Source: Pseudomonas sp. B21-015 (GTDB lineage: Bacteria; Pseudomonadota; Gammaproteobacteria; Pseudomonadales; Pseudomonadaceae). Taken from it: a stretch of DNA of 64,000 bases. Below, in pieces: positions 52,101 to 58,251 of the stretch (the stretch's first letter is position 1; every line of letters begins with the position of its first letter). The position numbers and the translations under genes were made by a program. The notes below the pieces were generated by a model that searched no databases, had not been told where the DNA came from, and was given only the letters and a program-made list of their open reading frames with translations. Location: the NCBI RefSeq assembly GCF_024749285.1, contig NZ_CP087196.1:1674001-1738000 (forward strand). The letters are read 5' to 3'.

Positions 52101-53344
52101 GCCTGTACGCCGCTGGTGATCTGTACCTGGTCGTTGGTGCCGGTGATAGTAATGGTCACGGTCTGTACCGTGCCGTCGCCGATCGCCACGTTATAGGTCT
52201 GGGTGAGGGTCTGGCCTTCGCCCAGGAACTGCAGGGCGGCGTTGTCTACCGCGAAGTGCCAGCCCAGCGAACCGCTGCCGGTTCCGGTGCTGTCGTGCAG
52301 TGGATCTGTAGTGAAGCTGCCCAGGTAGCCGGAAGCGCCCGGCGTGACGGTGACGCTGTGGGTGTCGATCAGGTCGGCGTCGGTGAAGGTGATGCTGCCA
52401 TTGGCAGCGTAGTCGCCACTGTCTTCCTTGGCATCGCCGGCTTGCACGCCGCTGGTGATGTGCACCTGGTCGTTGGTACCGGTGATGGTGATGGTCACAC
52501 TCTTCGTTGTCGACGAGCCATGCCCATCATTGACGGTGACCACATAGGTTTCGATAGCCGTCTGACCCTGGGCCAGGTACTGGGCTGCCGCATTATTCAC
52601 GGTGTAAGTCCAGTTAACGGTGCCGTTGGCCGCATTGGCCGCTTCTATGACAGAGGCAAGGGCGAAGTTGCCCAGCGCTGTGGTATTGCCTCCTGCCGCC
52701 GCGAAAGAGGCGGTATGCGTGTCGCTCAGATCTACGTCGTTAAACGCAATCGTACCCGTCGTGCTCAGCGAGTCGGTCGTGCTCGGCGTCGTGGTCGCAT
52801 CTTCGGTTACGGTGCCGGCCTGTGCGCCGAGGCTCATCGTCACGCTGTCATTCACACCCGCGAATTGCACCTGTGCAGTGGCCCAGCTGAGGGTGCCGTT
52901 GCCGAGACGAATCGCATACGTAAAGCTGTCCGTCAGGGACCCTCCAGCCGCAAGCGCCTGAAGTTGGGCCTTGAAAGTCGTCGACAACGTAGCGGCGTCG
53001 TAGCCGACCTTGCCATCCGACGTAATCCAGATCTTTGCCCCATTGAGGCTGGTGTCGGTACTCGTCGCCTCAATTCTGCTCGTGTCCTGGACCAGCAGAT
53101 CGGCCGGAGCATAAACCTTGGTGGCGGTAGAAAGACTGGTCGCATTATCGAGTGACCAGAGTGTCTTTGCGTTGCCACCGAGGTCATTGGACATGACGTT
53201 CAGGTACACGACTCCCAGCAGGTTCTCAGTGATGGTCGCGCTGCCCGTGCCAATGACACCGGTAGTGAAAATGTCGTCCTTCGCCTGCGGTGTGTTGGAA
53301 AACGAAGTATCGGTGCCGCCGCAAGTTGTGGTGGTGGTAGCCAT
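40121..53344 (-). CDS. Giant RTX adhesin with VCBS/Ig-like repeats
   Basis: This encodes 4407 residues; GGAGAAAGAC precedes the ATG. There is no Sec signal. Order: unique N-terminus (1-165; MATTTTTCGGTD), a VCBS domain (to 288), 4 x 113-residue repeats (289-740), one single repeat, 19 x 114-residue VCBS repeats (866-3031), two further domains, 3 x 129-residue cadherin-like repeats (3274-3660), an Ig-like domain, a glycine/asparagine-rich beta-helix-like region (about 3980-4270), RTX nonapeptides (GGDGNDIIVGRGGEDTLSGG near 4280-4310) and a type I secretion C-terminus. Expected to be exported by a type I system in Ca2+-dependent form and to bind surfaces or cells. No ABC/MFP/TolC genes flank it, and the LapA-type N-terminal retention domain with TAAG is absent. 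Confidence 0.92.
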   Translation of the reverse strand: MATTTTTCGGTDTSFSNTPQAKDDIFTTGVIGTGSATITENLLGVVYLNVMSNDLGGNAKTLWSLDNATSLSTATKVYAPADLLVQDTSRIEATSTDTSLNGAKIWITSDGKVGYDAATLSTTFKAQLQALAAGGSLTDSFTYAIRLGNGTLSWATAQVQFAGVNDSVTMSLGAQAGTVTEDATTTPSTTDSLSTTGTIAFNDVDLSDTHTASFAAAGGNTTALGNFALASVIEAANAANGTVNWTYTVNNAAAQYLAQGQTAIETYVVTVNDGHGSSTTKSVTITITGTNDQVHITSGVQAGDAKEDSGDYAANGSITFTDADLIDTHSVTVTPGASGYLGSFTTDPLHDSTGTGSGSLGWHFAVDNAALQFLGEGQTLTQTYNVAIGDGTVQTVTITITGTNDQVQITSGVQAGNVEEDSGHYAASGSITFTDVDLIDTHSVSVTPGASGYLGSFTTNPLSDSTGTGSGSLGWNFAVNNTALQFLGEGQTRIQTYNAAIGDGTVQTVTITITGTNDQVQITSGVQAGDAKEDSGDYAASGSITFTDVDLIDTHSVSVTPGASGYLGSFTTNPLSDSTGTGSGSLGWNFAVNNTALQFLGEGQTRIQTYNVAIGDGTVQTVTITITGTNDQVQITSGVQAGDAKEDSGDYAASGSITFTDVDLIDTHSVSVTPGASGYLGSFTTNPLSDSTGTGSGSLGWNFAVNNTALQFLGEGQTRIQTYNVAIGDGAVQTVTITITGTNDRPTLTIADSTGAMNEGNGTATLSDSGALSFTDLDSTDTVTVSQTANNDIAWSGGTLNAGVASALVAGFSVDQDSWDYSSSQNLDFLSAGETITFSYAVVATDDSGAANAASATQTVSITITGSNDAPVLSFVTGNDVGAVQEDTSLSVSGQFSSTDIDHAATATWTINGSPTGTYGSIAVDSSGQWTYTLANGSDGIASAVQSLKAGESHDEVFSVQVSDGLGGVKTQLVTVTVSGSNDAPVLSFATGNEAGAVQEDTTLSVSGQFSSTDIDHDATASWSINGSPTGIYGSIAVDSTGQWTYTLANGSDGIASAVQSLKAGESHDEVFSVQVSDGLGGVDTQLVTVTVTGSNDAPVLSFVTGNDVGAVQEDTSLSVSGQFSSADIDHDATATWSIAGTNTGAFGSIAVDSSGQWTYTLANGSDGIASAVQSLKAGESHDEVFSVQVSDGLGGVDTQLVTVTVTGSNDAPVLSFATGNDVGVVQEDTTFSVSGQFSSADIDHDATASWSINGSPTGTYGSIAVDSTGQWTYTLANGSDGIASVVQSLKAGESHDEVFSVQVSDGLGGVKTQLVTVTVSGSNDAPVLSFATGNEAGAVQEDTTLSVSGQFSSTDIDHAATATWSIAGTNTGAFGSIAVDSSGQWTYTLANGSDGIASAVQSLKAGESHDEVFSVQVSDGLGGVNTQLVTVTVSGSNDAPVLSFATGNEAGAVQEDTTLSVSGQFSSTDIDHDATASWSINGSPTGIYGSIAVDSTGQWTYTLANGSDGVASAVQSLKAGESHDEVFSVQVSDGLGGVDTQLVTITVSGSNDAPVLSFATGNNTGAVQEDSSLSVSGQFSSADIDHDATATWSIAGSNTGSYGSIAVDSSGQWTYTLANGSDGIASAVQSLKAGESHDEVFSVQVSDGLGGVDTQLVTVTVSGSNDAPVLSFASGNDVGAVQEDTSLSVSGQFSSTDIDHDATATWSIAGTNTGAYGSIAVDGTGQWTYTLANDSDGIASAVQSLKAGESHDEVFSVQVSDGLGSVDTQLVTITVTGSNDAPVLSFVSGNEAGAVQEDTSLSVSGQFNSTDIDHAATATWSIAGTNTGSYGSIAVDSSGQWTYTLANGTDGVASAVQSLKAGESHDEVFSVQVSDGLGGVDTQLVTVTVTGSNDAPVLSFATGNDVGVVQEDTTFSVSGQFSSADIDHDATATWSINGSATGSYGSIAVDSTGQWTYTLANGSDGIASAVQSLKAGESHDEVFSVQVSDGLGGVDTQLVTVTVSGSNDAPVLSFASGNDVGAVQEDSSLSVSGQFSSADIDHAATASWSINGSATGSYGSIAVDSTGQWTYTLANGTDGVASAVQSLKAGESHDEVFSVQVSDGLGGVDTQLVTVTVTGSNDAPVLSFVSGNDVGAVQEDTSLSVSGQFSSTDIDHDATATWSIAGSNTGSYGSIAVDSSGQWTYTLANGTDGVASAVQSLKAGESHDEVFSVQVSDGLGGVDTHLVTITVTGSNDAPVLSFATGNDVGVVQEDSTLSVSGQFSSTDIDHDATASWSIAGSNTGTYGSIAVDSSGQWTYTLANGSDGIASAVQSLKAGESHDEVFSVQVSDGLGGVDTHLVTITVTGSNDAPVLSFATGNDVGAVQEDSTLSVSGQFSSADIDHDATATWSIAGSNTGSYGSIAVDSSGQWTYTLANGTDGVASAVQSLKAGESHDEVFSVQVSDGLGGVDTHLVTITVTGSNDAPVLSFATGNDVGVVQEDSTLSVSGQFSSTDIDHDATASWSIAGSNTGTYGSIAVDSSGQWTYTLANGSDGIASAVQSLKAGESHDEVFSVQVSDGLGGVDTHLVTITVTGSNDAPVLSFATGNDVGAVQEDSTLSVSGQFSSADIDHDATATWSIAGSNTGSYGSIAVDSSGQWTYTLANGTDGVASAVQSLKAGESHDEVFSVQVSDGLGGVDTHLVTITVTGSNDAPVLSFATGNDAGNVQEDTSLSISGQFNSTDIDHDATASWSINGSPTGTYGSITVDSSGQWTYTLANGSDGIASAVQSLKAGESHDEVFSVQISDGLGGMDTQLVTITVTGSNDAPVLSFASGNDVGAVQEDTSLSVSGQFSSTDIDHDATATWSIAGSNTGSYGSIAVDSSGQWTYTLANGSDGIASAVQSLKAGESHDEVFSVQVSDGLGGVDTQLVTVTVSGSNDAPVLSFATGNDVGAVQEDSTLSVSGQFSSADIDHDATATWSINGSATGSYGSIAVDSTGQWTYTLANGSDGVASAVQSLKAGESHDEVFSVQVSDGLGGVDTQLVTVTVTGSNDAAVLSSASVTLTETNAPLTTGGSLTVSDIDSPESFQAQSGTTSANGIFAIDTTGNWSYTANSAFDALNVGDSLADTFAVFSADGTETSVSVTINGTNDAPVTDLNGGGAGNDATAAFTEQTSVLIAPSATITDIDSANLTSMTATLTVRPDGNASESLSLNASATTAAAGLTVSYTTGTGVLSITGSATKATYQTILDGILYNNSSDTPTTSDRTVNVLVSDGIDSSISHSVTIGITALNDTPVNTLPASYTTNEDTAFKLSGLSVADVDAGAGSISVTLTVGSGSLTAATAGSVTVSGSGTSSIVLTGTLANINTYLATVANQPTYTPVANANGTVTLTMLTNDGGNTGTGGALSDSDTININITALNDTPVNTLPASYTTNEDTAFKLSGLSVADVDAGAGSISVTLTVGSGSLTAATAGSVTVSGSGTSSIVLTGTLANINTYLATVANQPTYTPAANANGTVTLTMLTNDGGNTGTGGALSDSDTININITALNDTPVNTLPASYTTNEDTAFKLSGLSVADVDAGAGSISVTLTVGSGSLTAATAGSVTVSGSGTSSIVLTGTLANINTYLATVANQPTYTPVANANGTVTLTMLTNDGGNTGTGGALSDSDTININITAVNDAPVLSGTVPTSVNVSSGVLVSSFLSSTDVDSGALKGIAITAATRTNGSNGKWQYSTDSGSTWTDVGTVSTSSALLLRSGDLVRMTGNGNAGNLTYKAWDQTSGTFATKVDPGSGGGTSAFSTTSVIWSVTHPAGIAGEPINLALANPSADHSLPVTVTITGVPADWIVNGATHLGDGSWSVTTIDPSVLTVTTTASYVGAMVLLVTETWTNTDGTTGSAIVSNNVEAYAPGSPIFALSLNDNLTGSSGADTFVFAQPIGNNQIYNFDAAADKIDLIGFTGVTGFADLSITNDANGNALVSIGTGQTITLKGVDAANLSEANFQFDVDPLTNNTGTLTIADGAIMPFGGSIHNSGTIELGSAGSTTSLEILFRGATLSGGGQVLLSDNSQNVIFGGSADTVLTNIDNRISGAGQLGAGQMVLINAGLIMASGLNSLVLDTGTHTITNSGVLESTGPGGMTVASTVENTGHLWANGGDLRLLADVTGDGSATIDGDATLTFSGAAHGSVAFHGEGAGTLVIAQAETAGSLVGILGLESNDLLMFGDLAFGANTQLSYNANASGAGGLLTVDDGAHRAEVNLLGHYTVEDFQVTDDGQAGTQVSYHGESSGTLVGSMLADTISGGDGNDIIVGRGGEDTLSGGAGADVFAYLNVNEGGDHILDYNFAEGDTIDLSALLKANFVSGTSQVSDFVQVVQTGSDLTVKVDTDGASSGKNFVDVAVLDHTGTPGPDLVRTWFGDADHTLTA
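42365..43525 (-). repeat. 3 x 387-base repeat in adhesin (129-residue units)
   Basis: Three units begin at LNDTPVNTLPASYTTNEDTA. The block length is exactly 1161 bases. The units are almost identical in DNA, with visible differences of only a few bases (for example VAN versus AAN). Confidence 0.95.
44252..50749 (-). repeat. 19 x 342-base VCBS repeat array in adhesin
   Basis: Each unit starts GSNDAPVLSF and ends near LVTVTV(S/T). The block from the first GSNDAPV to the diverged GSNDAAV is exactly 6498 bases, 19 units of 114 residues. Variation is concentrated at a few positions (TGNDVGAV/SGNEAGAV; SINGSPTG/SIAGSNTG; SSTDIDH/SSADIDH), suggesting shuffling by recombination. Confidence 0.97.
51125..52480 (-). 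repeat. 4 x 339-base repeat in adhesin (113-residue units)
   Basis: Units start GTNDQV(H/Q)ITSGVQAG and contain TPGASGYLGSF and LGEGQT. The block is exactly 1356 bases. Unit 1 (N-terminal) is the most diverged; units 3 and 4 are nearly identical. Confidence 0.95.
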
Positions 53345-54283
53345 GTCTTTCTCCCGAGAATTTTTTTTATTTGAATCGCCAGGGACTGCAAACAGGACGA
53401 AGTCCCGTGCTTGTGCCGCTCAGGGTGTTCAGGAGCGGTGCGAGGCGACCGCCGGACATCGTCGGCCGTCCGGGCCCGACGGAATAGGCGCTGCGGGCAG
53501 AGGGACGCTGGTGTCGCGGGGGTGAAAAAGTTCGCCGCACTTGAGGAGCGAATCGCAGGAGCTGTTGGGCGACCGTGGGCCCAAGCCTGGGGTTGCGTTG
53601 CGCATGGCGCGCAATAATCTGAGAGTACCCATATGGCAGGGACCCCTGAAGTGATAGCTGGGTGAGGCCGTGTTTTGGTGCAGCACTGACTCAGGAATAC
53701 GGCCTTATCTGATATCAGTTTGATGTGTGTTTAGTTGTGGGGTCAGGCTTTGTAAAGGTGTTAACTGAAGGTAACAGGATGAGGTGCCAATATTCCGACG
53801 GGTGGGTGTTTTGGTGTCAATATTATGTCGATTTGTTTTTGGCGAAGGGGGCATGGGCACTCAGCACTGGCGGGGCTTGAATGAGCTGAAACCCAAGCGG
53901 GGCATGGGCTGGCCGAGTCGCGGGGCTCTTGGAAATCATCAGATTTCAGCGCTCAGCTGTTAAAAGGCTTCGTCAGAGCGTTCTTTCTGGTGGGTTTTTT
54001 TCATGCCCGAACCACCCGACGACTGCATGGGAAGCCTGTGATGACAGCCAAATACGCGATTACACGCCCGCCGCTTCAAGGGAACGCGACTACTGGCCGA
54101 TAACCCGAGCGGTCGTTGTGATTTTCGTCACTGGCGGCTGGCAATCGTCATCACGGGTTTGTGCGAAATTGCTTGATAGCCGATGGCCTCCCGCTATCAT
54201 CTGCGCGCCAAAAGGACCGCGAAGCTGAGCTCGCCCGTGTCGTGCCTTTGGATTGTTCTTCTTAATTTGTCTGGAAATCTTCG
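53345..54283. other. Long intergenic region upstream of the adhesin
   Basis: In 939 bases I see no gene with a ribosome site or family resemblance; frames of 60-100 codons are present on both strands. The segment 53690-53850 is AT-richer and holds a pair of 18-base direct repeats (53783 and 53813). It is the likely control region of the adhesin and perhaps of the regulator on the right. Confidence 0.5.
53783..53830. promoter_or_regulatory. Paired direct repeat, possible operator
   Basis: GGTGCCAATATTCCGACG (53783-53800) and GGTGTCAATATTATGTCG (53813-53830) match at 14 of 18 positions and are spaced 30 bases, about three helical turns. They lie about 440-560 bases upstream of the adhesin start. 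The first weakly resembles a FleQ box. The regulator is unknown. Confidence 0.35.
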
Positions 54284-55888
54284 ATGCTGTCGTATCACCA
54301 AAAAAGCTTTCTGATCGTCGATGATTTCTCGGATTTCCGCAGTTCCGTCAGGTCCATGCTGCGGGAGCTGGGCGTCAAGGACGTCGACACCGCCGATACC
54401 GGCGAACAGGCGCTGCGCATGTGCTCGCAGAAGTCCTATGACTTCATTCTGCAGGATTTCCACCTGGGCGATGGCAAGAAGAACGGTCAGCAGGTGCTCG
54501 AAGACCTGATGATCGAGAAGCTGATCAGCCATGAAAGTGTGTTTGTCATGGTCACGGCAGAAACCAGCCAGGCCATGGTGCTCAGCGCGTTGGAGCACGA
54601 ACCCGACGCATACCTGACCAAGCCGTTCAACCGTTCGGGCCTGGCCCAGCGCCTGGAACGACTGGAACAGCGCAAGACCTTGCTCAAACCGATCCTGCAA
54701 GCCCTTGACCGGGGCAAGCCGGTTGAAGTGCTCAATGCCTGTATTGCCCTGTGCAAACAGGACATTCGTTATTCGCCGTTGTGCCTGCGTTACCGCGCCG
54801 ATGCGTTGCGCGACTTGAACCAGAACGAAGCGCTGGAGCGCTTGTACGACAGCATTCTGGCGGATCGTCCTTTGCCGTGGGCGTTTGCCGGGCTGGGCCA
54901 GTTGCTGTTCAAGCGCGGCCAGGTCAGCCAGGCCAAAGGCATCTACGAAAAAGCCTTGAAAGTCTTCCCGATGATGCCGGCCCTCTACGACGGCATGGCC
55001 GACGTGCTGGTCGCCGAAGGCGACACCAAAGCGGCGCAGAAAGTGTTGGAGGAGGCTATTCGCCTGTCGCCGCTGGCGGTGCGCCGGCAAGCGTTGCTGG
55101 GCAAACTGGCAATGACCAACGAAGATTTCGACACCGCCTCCAAAGCCTATCGCCAGGCCGTGAACCAAGGGGCGCAATCGCGTTTCAAGGATGCGGAAAG
55201 CAATCTCGGCCTGGCCCATGCCTTGATCAGCAAAGGCAGTGAGAAGGGCCTGGACACCCGGACCCGTCTTGAAATCAATACCACACTGAGTGCGGTGGCG
55301 AAGGAGAATCCTTCCGACCCCGGCTTGCAGATTCGTGCGCGCCTGATGAAGGCCACCAGCCTGCTGCTCAACGATGCCGAAACCGCCGAGAAGCTCACCG
55401 AGCAAGCGATGATGCGCCTCGATGGCATGGAGCAATTCATGAGTGCCGAAGCGGCGCTGCTGGTGGCCAAGCAGCTGCAAATGCTGGGGCAGGCGAGTGC
55501 CGGCGCCTCGATGCTGAAAAACTGCGCGGAAATCTACGGCGACGATCCGACTGTGATGAAGGGCATCGCCAAGCTGACCGACGACCCGACCATCCTCAAT
55601 TCCGGTAATGCGGCTGCCGACCTCAACCGCCAGGGCGTGCGGGTGTACAAGACCGGCAACCTGGTGGAAGCCCGGGATGTGTTCCGCAAAGCCCTGGCGT
55701 TGCAGCCGAAGAACATCAGTATTGCCCTGAACATGGCGCAGTCGCTGCTGCATGGCACCGACACCAGCGTGCCGTCGGCGGAGCTGGAAGAATGCCGGGC
55801 ATGCTTGAAAACGGTCGGCCTGATGCCCGATACCGACGCGCGTTATCCGCGCTACGAGAAACTGAAAATCAAGGCGTTCGGCGAATGA
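54284..55888 (+). CDS. Response regulator with C-terminal TPR domain
   Basis: This encodes 534 residues. Residues 1-130 are a receiver domain: FLIVDDFSDF (acidic pocket), phosphoacceptor D58 in FILQDFHLG, MVTAETS (Thr switch) and AYLTKPF (Lys). Residues 140-530 are helical TPR repeats (for example WAFAGLGQLLFKRGQVSQAK and LNRQGVRVYKTGNLVEARDV), so the output is probably protein-protein interaction rather than DNA binding. The stop overlaps the start of the histidine kinase by four bases (ATGA). No CheY-like adaptor or DNA-binding domain is present. Target unknown. Confidence 0.88.
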   Translation: MLSYHQKSFLIVDDFSDFRSSVRSMLRELGVKDVDTADTGEQALRMCSQKSYDFILQDFHLGDGKKNGQQVLEDLMIEKLISHESVFVMVTAETSQAMVLSALEHEPDAYLTKPFNRSGLAQRLERLEQRKTLLKPILQALDRGKPVEVLNACIALCKQDIRYSPLCLRYRADALRDLNQNEALERLYDSILADRPLPWAFAGLGQLLFKRGQVSQAKGIYEKALKVFPMMPALYDGMADVLVAEGDTKAAQKVLEEAIRLSPLAVRRQALLGKLAMTNEDFDTASKAYRQAVNQGAQSRFKDAESNLGLAHALISKGSEKGLDTRTRLEINTTLSAVAKENPSDPGLQIRARLMKATSLLLNDAETAEKLTEQAMMRLDGMEQFMSAEAALLVAKQLQMLGQASAGASMLKNCAEIYGDDPTVMKGIAKLTDDPTILNSGNAAADLNRQGVRVYKTGNLVEARDVFRKALALQPKNISIALNMAQSLLHGTDTSVPSAELEECRACLKTVGLMPDTDARYPRYEKLKIKAFGE

Positions 55889-56577
55889 TCGACAGCGAAC
55901 CGTCACTCGACTTCTCCACGGTGATTGCCTCCACCGTGCATGATATGAAGAACTCTCTGGCCATGCTGATGCAGGCTCACAGCCAATGGCTGGCGCGTTT
56001 GCCCGACCCTGAGCGGCATACGCCGGAGCAGGGCGTCATCGAGTTCGAGTTCGCCCACCTCAATGGCATGTTGGTGCAGTTGCTGGGGCTGTACAAACTC
56101 GGCGTCAACCAGATGCCGTTGCAGCCGGCCTACCATGAGCTGGATGATTTCATCGAGGCGCAACTGGCGGCTCATCAAGAAGTGTTCGCCAGCCGCGGCA
56201 TTATCGCGACCTATGAAGTAGACCCGTTGAGCCCGTTGGGTTTCTTCGATCGGGAGCTGATTGCCTCGGTGCTCGCCAACAGCATCAACAACGCCATTCG
56301 TTACGCCCGGCATGCCTTGTTGATCACCGTCAGCGATGAGGCGGGGCAACTGGTGCTGACCATCAACGACGATGGCGAGGGTTATCCACCCGAGATGATC
56401 GAGCGTCAGGCCGATTATGTGCAGGGCATCAACCACAGCAGTGGCAGCACCGGCCTGGGCCTGTACTTTGCCGGGCGGATTGCCGCCCTGCACCAGCGCA
56501 ATGGCGTGGGCGGACGCACCGAAATCAGCAACGGCGGCCCATTGGGCGGCGGTGTGTTCAGCCTCTATCTCCCCTGA
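55885..56577 (+). CDS. Short soluble histidine kinase without sensor domain
   Basis: This encodes 230 residues from MIDSEPSLDFST, overlapping the response regulator by four bases. H19 in STVHDMKNSLAML is the probable phosphorylated His of a HisKA-like helix. The ATPase domain has an N box (NSINNAIRYARHA), G1 (INDDGEGYPPE) and G2 (SGSTGLGLYFAGRI). No membrane segment or PAS/GAF sensor is present, so input must come from a partner. The pair is likely a dedicated two-component unit. Confidence 0.88.
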   Translation: MIDSEPSLDFSTVIASTVHDMKNSLAMLMQAHSQWLARLPDPERHTPEQGVIEFEFAHLNGMLVQLLGLYKLGVNQMPLQPAYHELDDFIEAQLAAHQEVFASRGIIATYEVDPLSPLGFFDRELIASVLANSINNAIRYARHALLITVSDEAGQLVLTINDDGEGYPPEMIERQADYVQGINHSSGSTGLGLYFAGRIAALHQRNGVGGRTEISNGGPLGGGVFSLYLP

Positions 56578-56612
56578 ATCCCTGCGTACGCCATCCCTGA
56601 CTAGGAATACGC

Positions 56613-56702
56613 CCCGTAGGAGCTGCCGAAGGCTGCGATCTTTTGACTTTGCTTTTTAAAGGCAAGATCAAAAGATCGCAGCCTTCGGCAGCTCCTGCGG
56701 GG
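56613..56702. repeat. Long REP hairpin after the histidine kinase gene
   Basis: GTAGGAGCTGCCGAAGGCTGCGATCTTTTGA is mirrored by TCAAAAGATCGCAGCCTTCGGCAGCTCCTGC with about 25 bases between. The 31-base arms are nearly perfect. It is a different REP class from the CGGGCAAGCCCGC type found in the aru region. Confidence 0.85.
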
Positions 56703-56836
56703 GCCGTGTTGTCAGAGCAGATCGAGTTCCCACAGGAGCGCGGTTTTTTGTTGGATGCTGCTTGATATTCCGAACAGCCGGAGCCTATTTTGTACGGGTC
56801 GCCGTTCGCGGCTCGTACAACAACAAGGATTGCGTC

Positions 56837-58180
56837 ATGACAACCGATGGCCATCGTTCACTCGCGCAGCGATTGACGGGCATTGATGAGATTGAATGTG
56901 TCACGCCGGACCTGAACGGCGTACCCCGCGGAAAGGTGATGACCGCCGAAGGTTTCCTCGAAGGGCGGCGTTTGCAGATGGCGCGGGGAGTGCTGCTGCA
57001 ATGCATCATGGGCGGCTATCCGCCAGCGCACTTTTACGGCAGCGATGATGGCGACCTGGCGCTGGTGCCTGATCCCGCGCAGATCCATCGCTTGCCCTGG
57101 AGCACGCAGCCTCGGGCGCTGGCCATTTGCGATGCGCAGGAGCTGACCGGCGAGAGTTCACGTCTGTCGACCCGCGGCCAACTCAAAGCGGTGATCGCTC
57201 GCTACGCTGCCCTGGGGCTGGCGCCGGTGGTGGCGACTGAGTTGGAATTCTTCGTCTTCGCGCCCAATCCCGATCCGACGCAACCCTTTCAGCCGCCGGT
57301 AGGCCTGGACGGTCGTCGCGAGGACGGTCATTCGGCGTTCAGCATCAGCTCCAATAACGGCTTGCGGCCATTCTTCACAGAAGTCTACGCAGGCATGGCG
57401 GCGCTGGGATTGCCGCGTGATACCTTCATGCACGAGATGGGCGTCAGCCAGTTCGAGATCAACCTGCTGCATGGCGATCCGTTGCTGCTGGCCGACCAGA
57501 CGTTGCTGTTCAAGCATCTGCTCAAAGAAGTGGCGCTCAAGCATGGCCTGACCGTGGTCTGCATGGCCAAGCCGTTGGCGCACACGCCGGGCAGTTCGAT
57601 GCATATCCATCAGAGCATCGTTGAGATCGGCACCGGGCGTAACGTGTTCAGTGACAAGGCTGGCGAGCCGACCGCGACCTTCCGTCATTTCATCGGTGGC
57701 CAGCAGGCCGGCCTGGCGGATTTCACCGCGCTGTTTGCGCCGAACGTGAACTCTTATCAGCGCCTGTGCCATCCTTTTGCATCGCCGAATAATGCTTGCT
57801 GGTCCCACGACAATCGCGCCGCCGGACTGCGCATTCCGGCCAGCTCACCGGTCGCTCGTCGGGTCGAGAATCGCTTGCCGGGGGCCGATGCCAATCCGTA
57901 TCTGGCGATCGCCGCGAGCCTGGCGTCGGGGCTGTATGGCATCGAGAACAAACTGGAGCCGGGCGAGGCAGTCCAGGGCGAATTCGTAGTGCCGGATAAT
58001 CTTTCGCTGCCGTGTACCTTGCATGCCGCTCTTGAACGTCTGAAGCGTAGCCAATTGGCAAAGGAACTGTTCGGCAAGGAGTTCATCGAAGGCTACATCG
58101 CTTCGAAGACCATGGAATTGACCAGCTTCCTTGATGAAATTACTCCCTGGGAACGGCGTGTTCTAGCAGCCCAGGCCTGA
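56837..58180 (+). CDS. Glutamine synthetase-family ligase (gamma-glutamylpolyamine synthetase-like)
   Basis: This encodes 447 residues from MTTDGHRSLAQRLTGIDE; AAGGA lies 7 bases upstream. The GS beta-grasp and catalytic domains are complete: VTPDLNGVPRGKVM, ATELEFFVF (metal Glu), QFEINLLHGDPL, GSSMHIHQSI (ATP/metal), NVNSYQRL and NRAAGLRIP. Such proteins are shorter and less conserved than GlnA, lack the adenylylation loop Tyr context, and usually glutamylate amines such as putrescine or ethanolamine. The substrate here is not assignable. An MFS transporter follows after 71 bases and may be cotranscribed. Confidence 0.85.
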   Translation: MTTDGHRSLAQRLTGIDEIECVTPDLNGVPRGKVMTAEGFLEGRRLQMARGVLLQCIMGGYPPAHFYGSDDGDLALVPDPAQIHRLPWSTQPRALAICDAQELTGESSRLSTRGQLKAVIARYAALGLAPVVATELEFFVFAPNPDPTQPFQPPVGLDGRREDGHSAFSISSNNGLRPFFTEVYAGMAALGLPRDTFMHEMGVSQFEINLLHGDPLLLADQTLLFKHLLKEVALKHGLTVVCMAKPLAHTPGSSMHIHQSIVEIGTGRNVFSDKAGEPTATFRHFIGGQQAGLADFTALFAPNVNSYQRLCHPFASPNNACWSHDNRAAGLRIPASSPVARRVENRLPGADANPYLAIAASLASGLYGIENKLEPGEAVQGEFVVPDNLSLPCTLHAALERLKRSQLAKELFGKEFIEGYIASKTMELTSFLDEITPWERRVLAAQA

Positions 58181-58251
58181 CGATCTGTCGCCATCGGGCT
58201 ATCGTTTGTCGATAGCCCGATACTCACTGCAAGGAGCCGCTCGGAACGCCG

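Noticed and set aside
53929..54228. 99-codon frame upstream of the response regulator
   Set aside because: It has no ribosome site, no recognisable family and atypical composition; it is likely a chance frame in the intergenic region.
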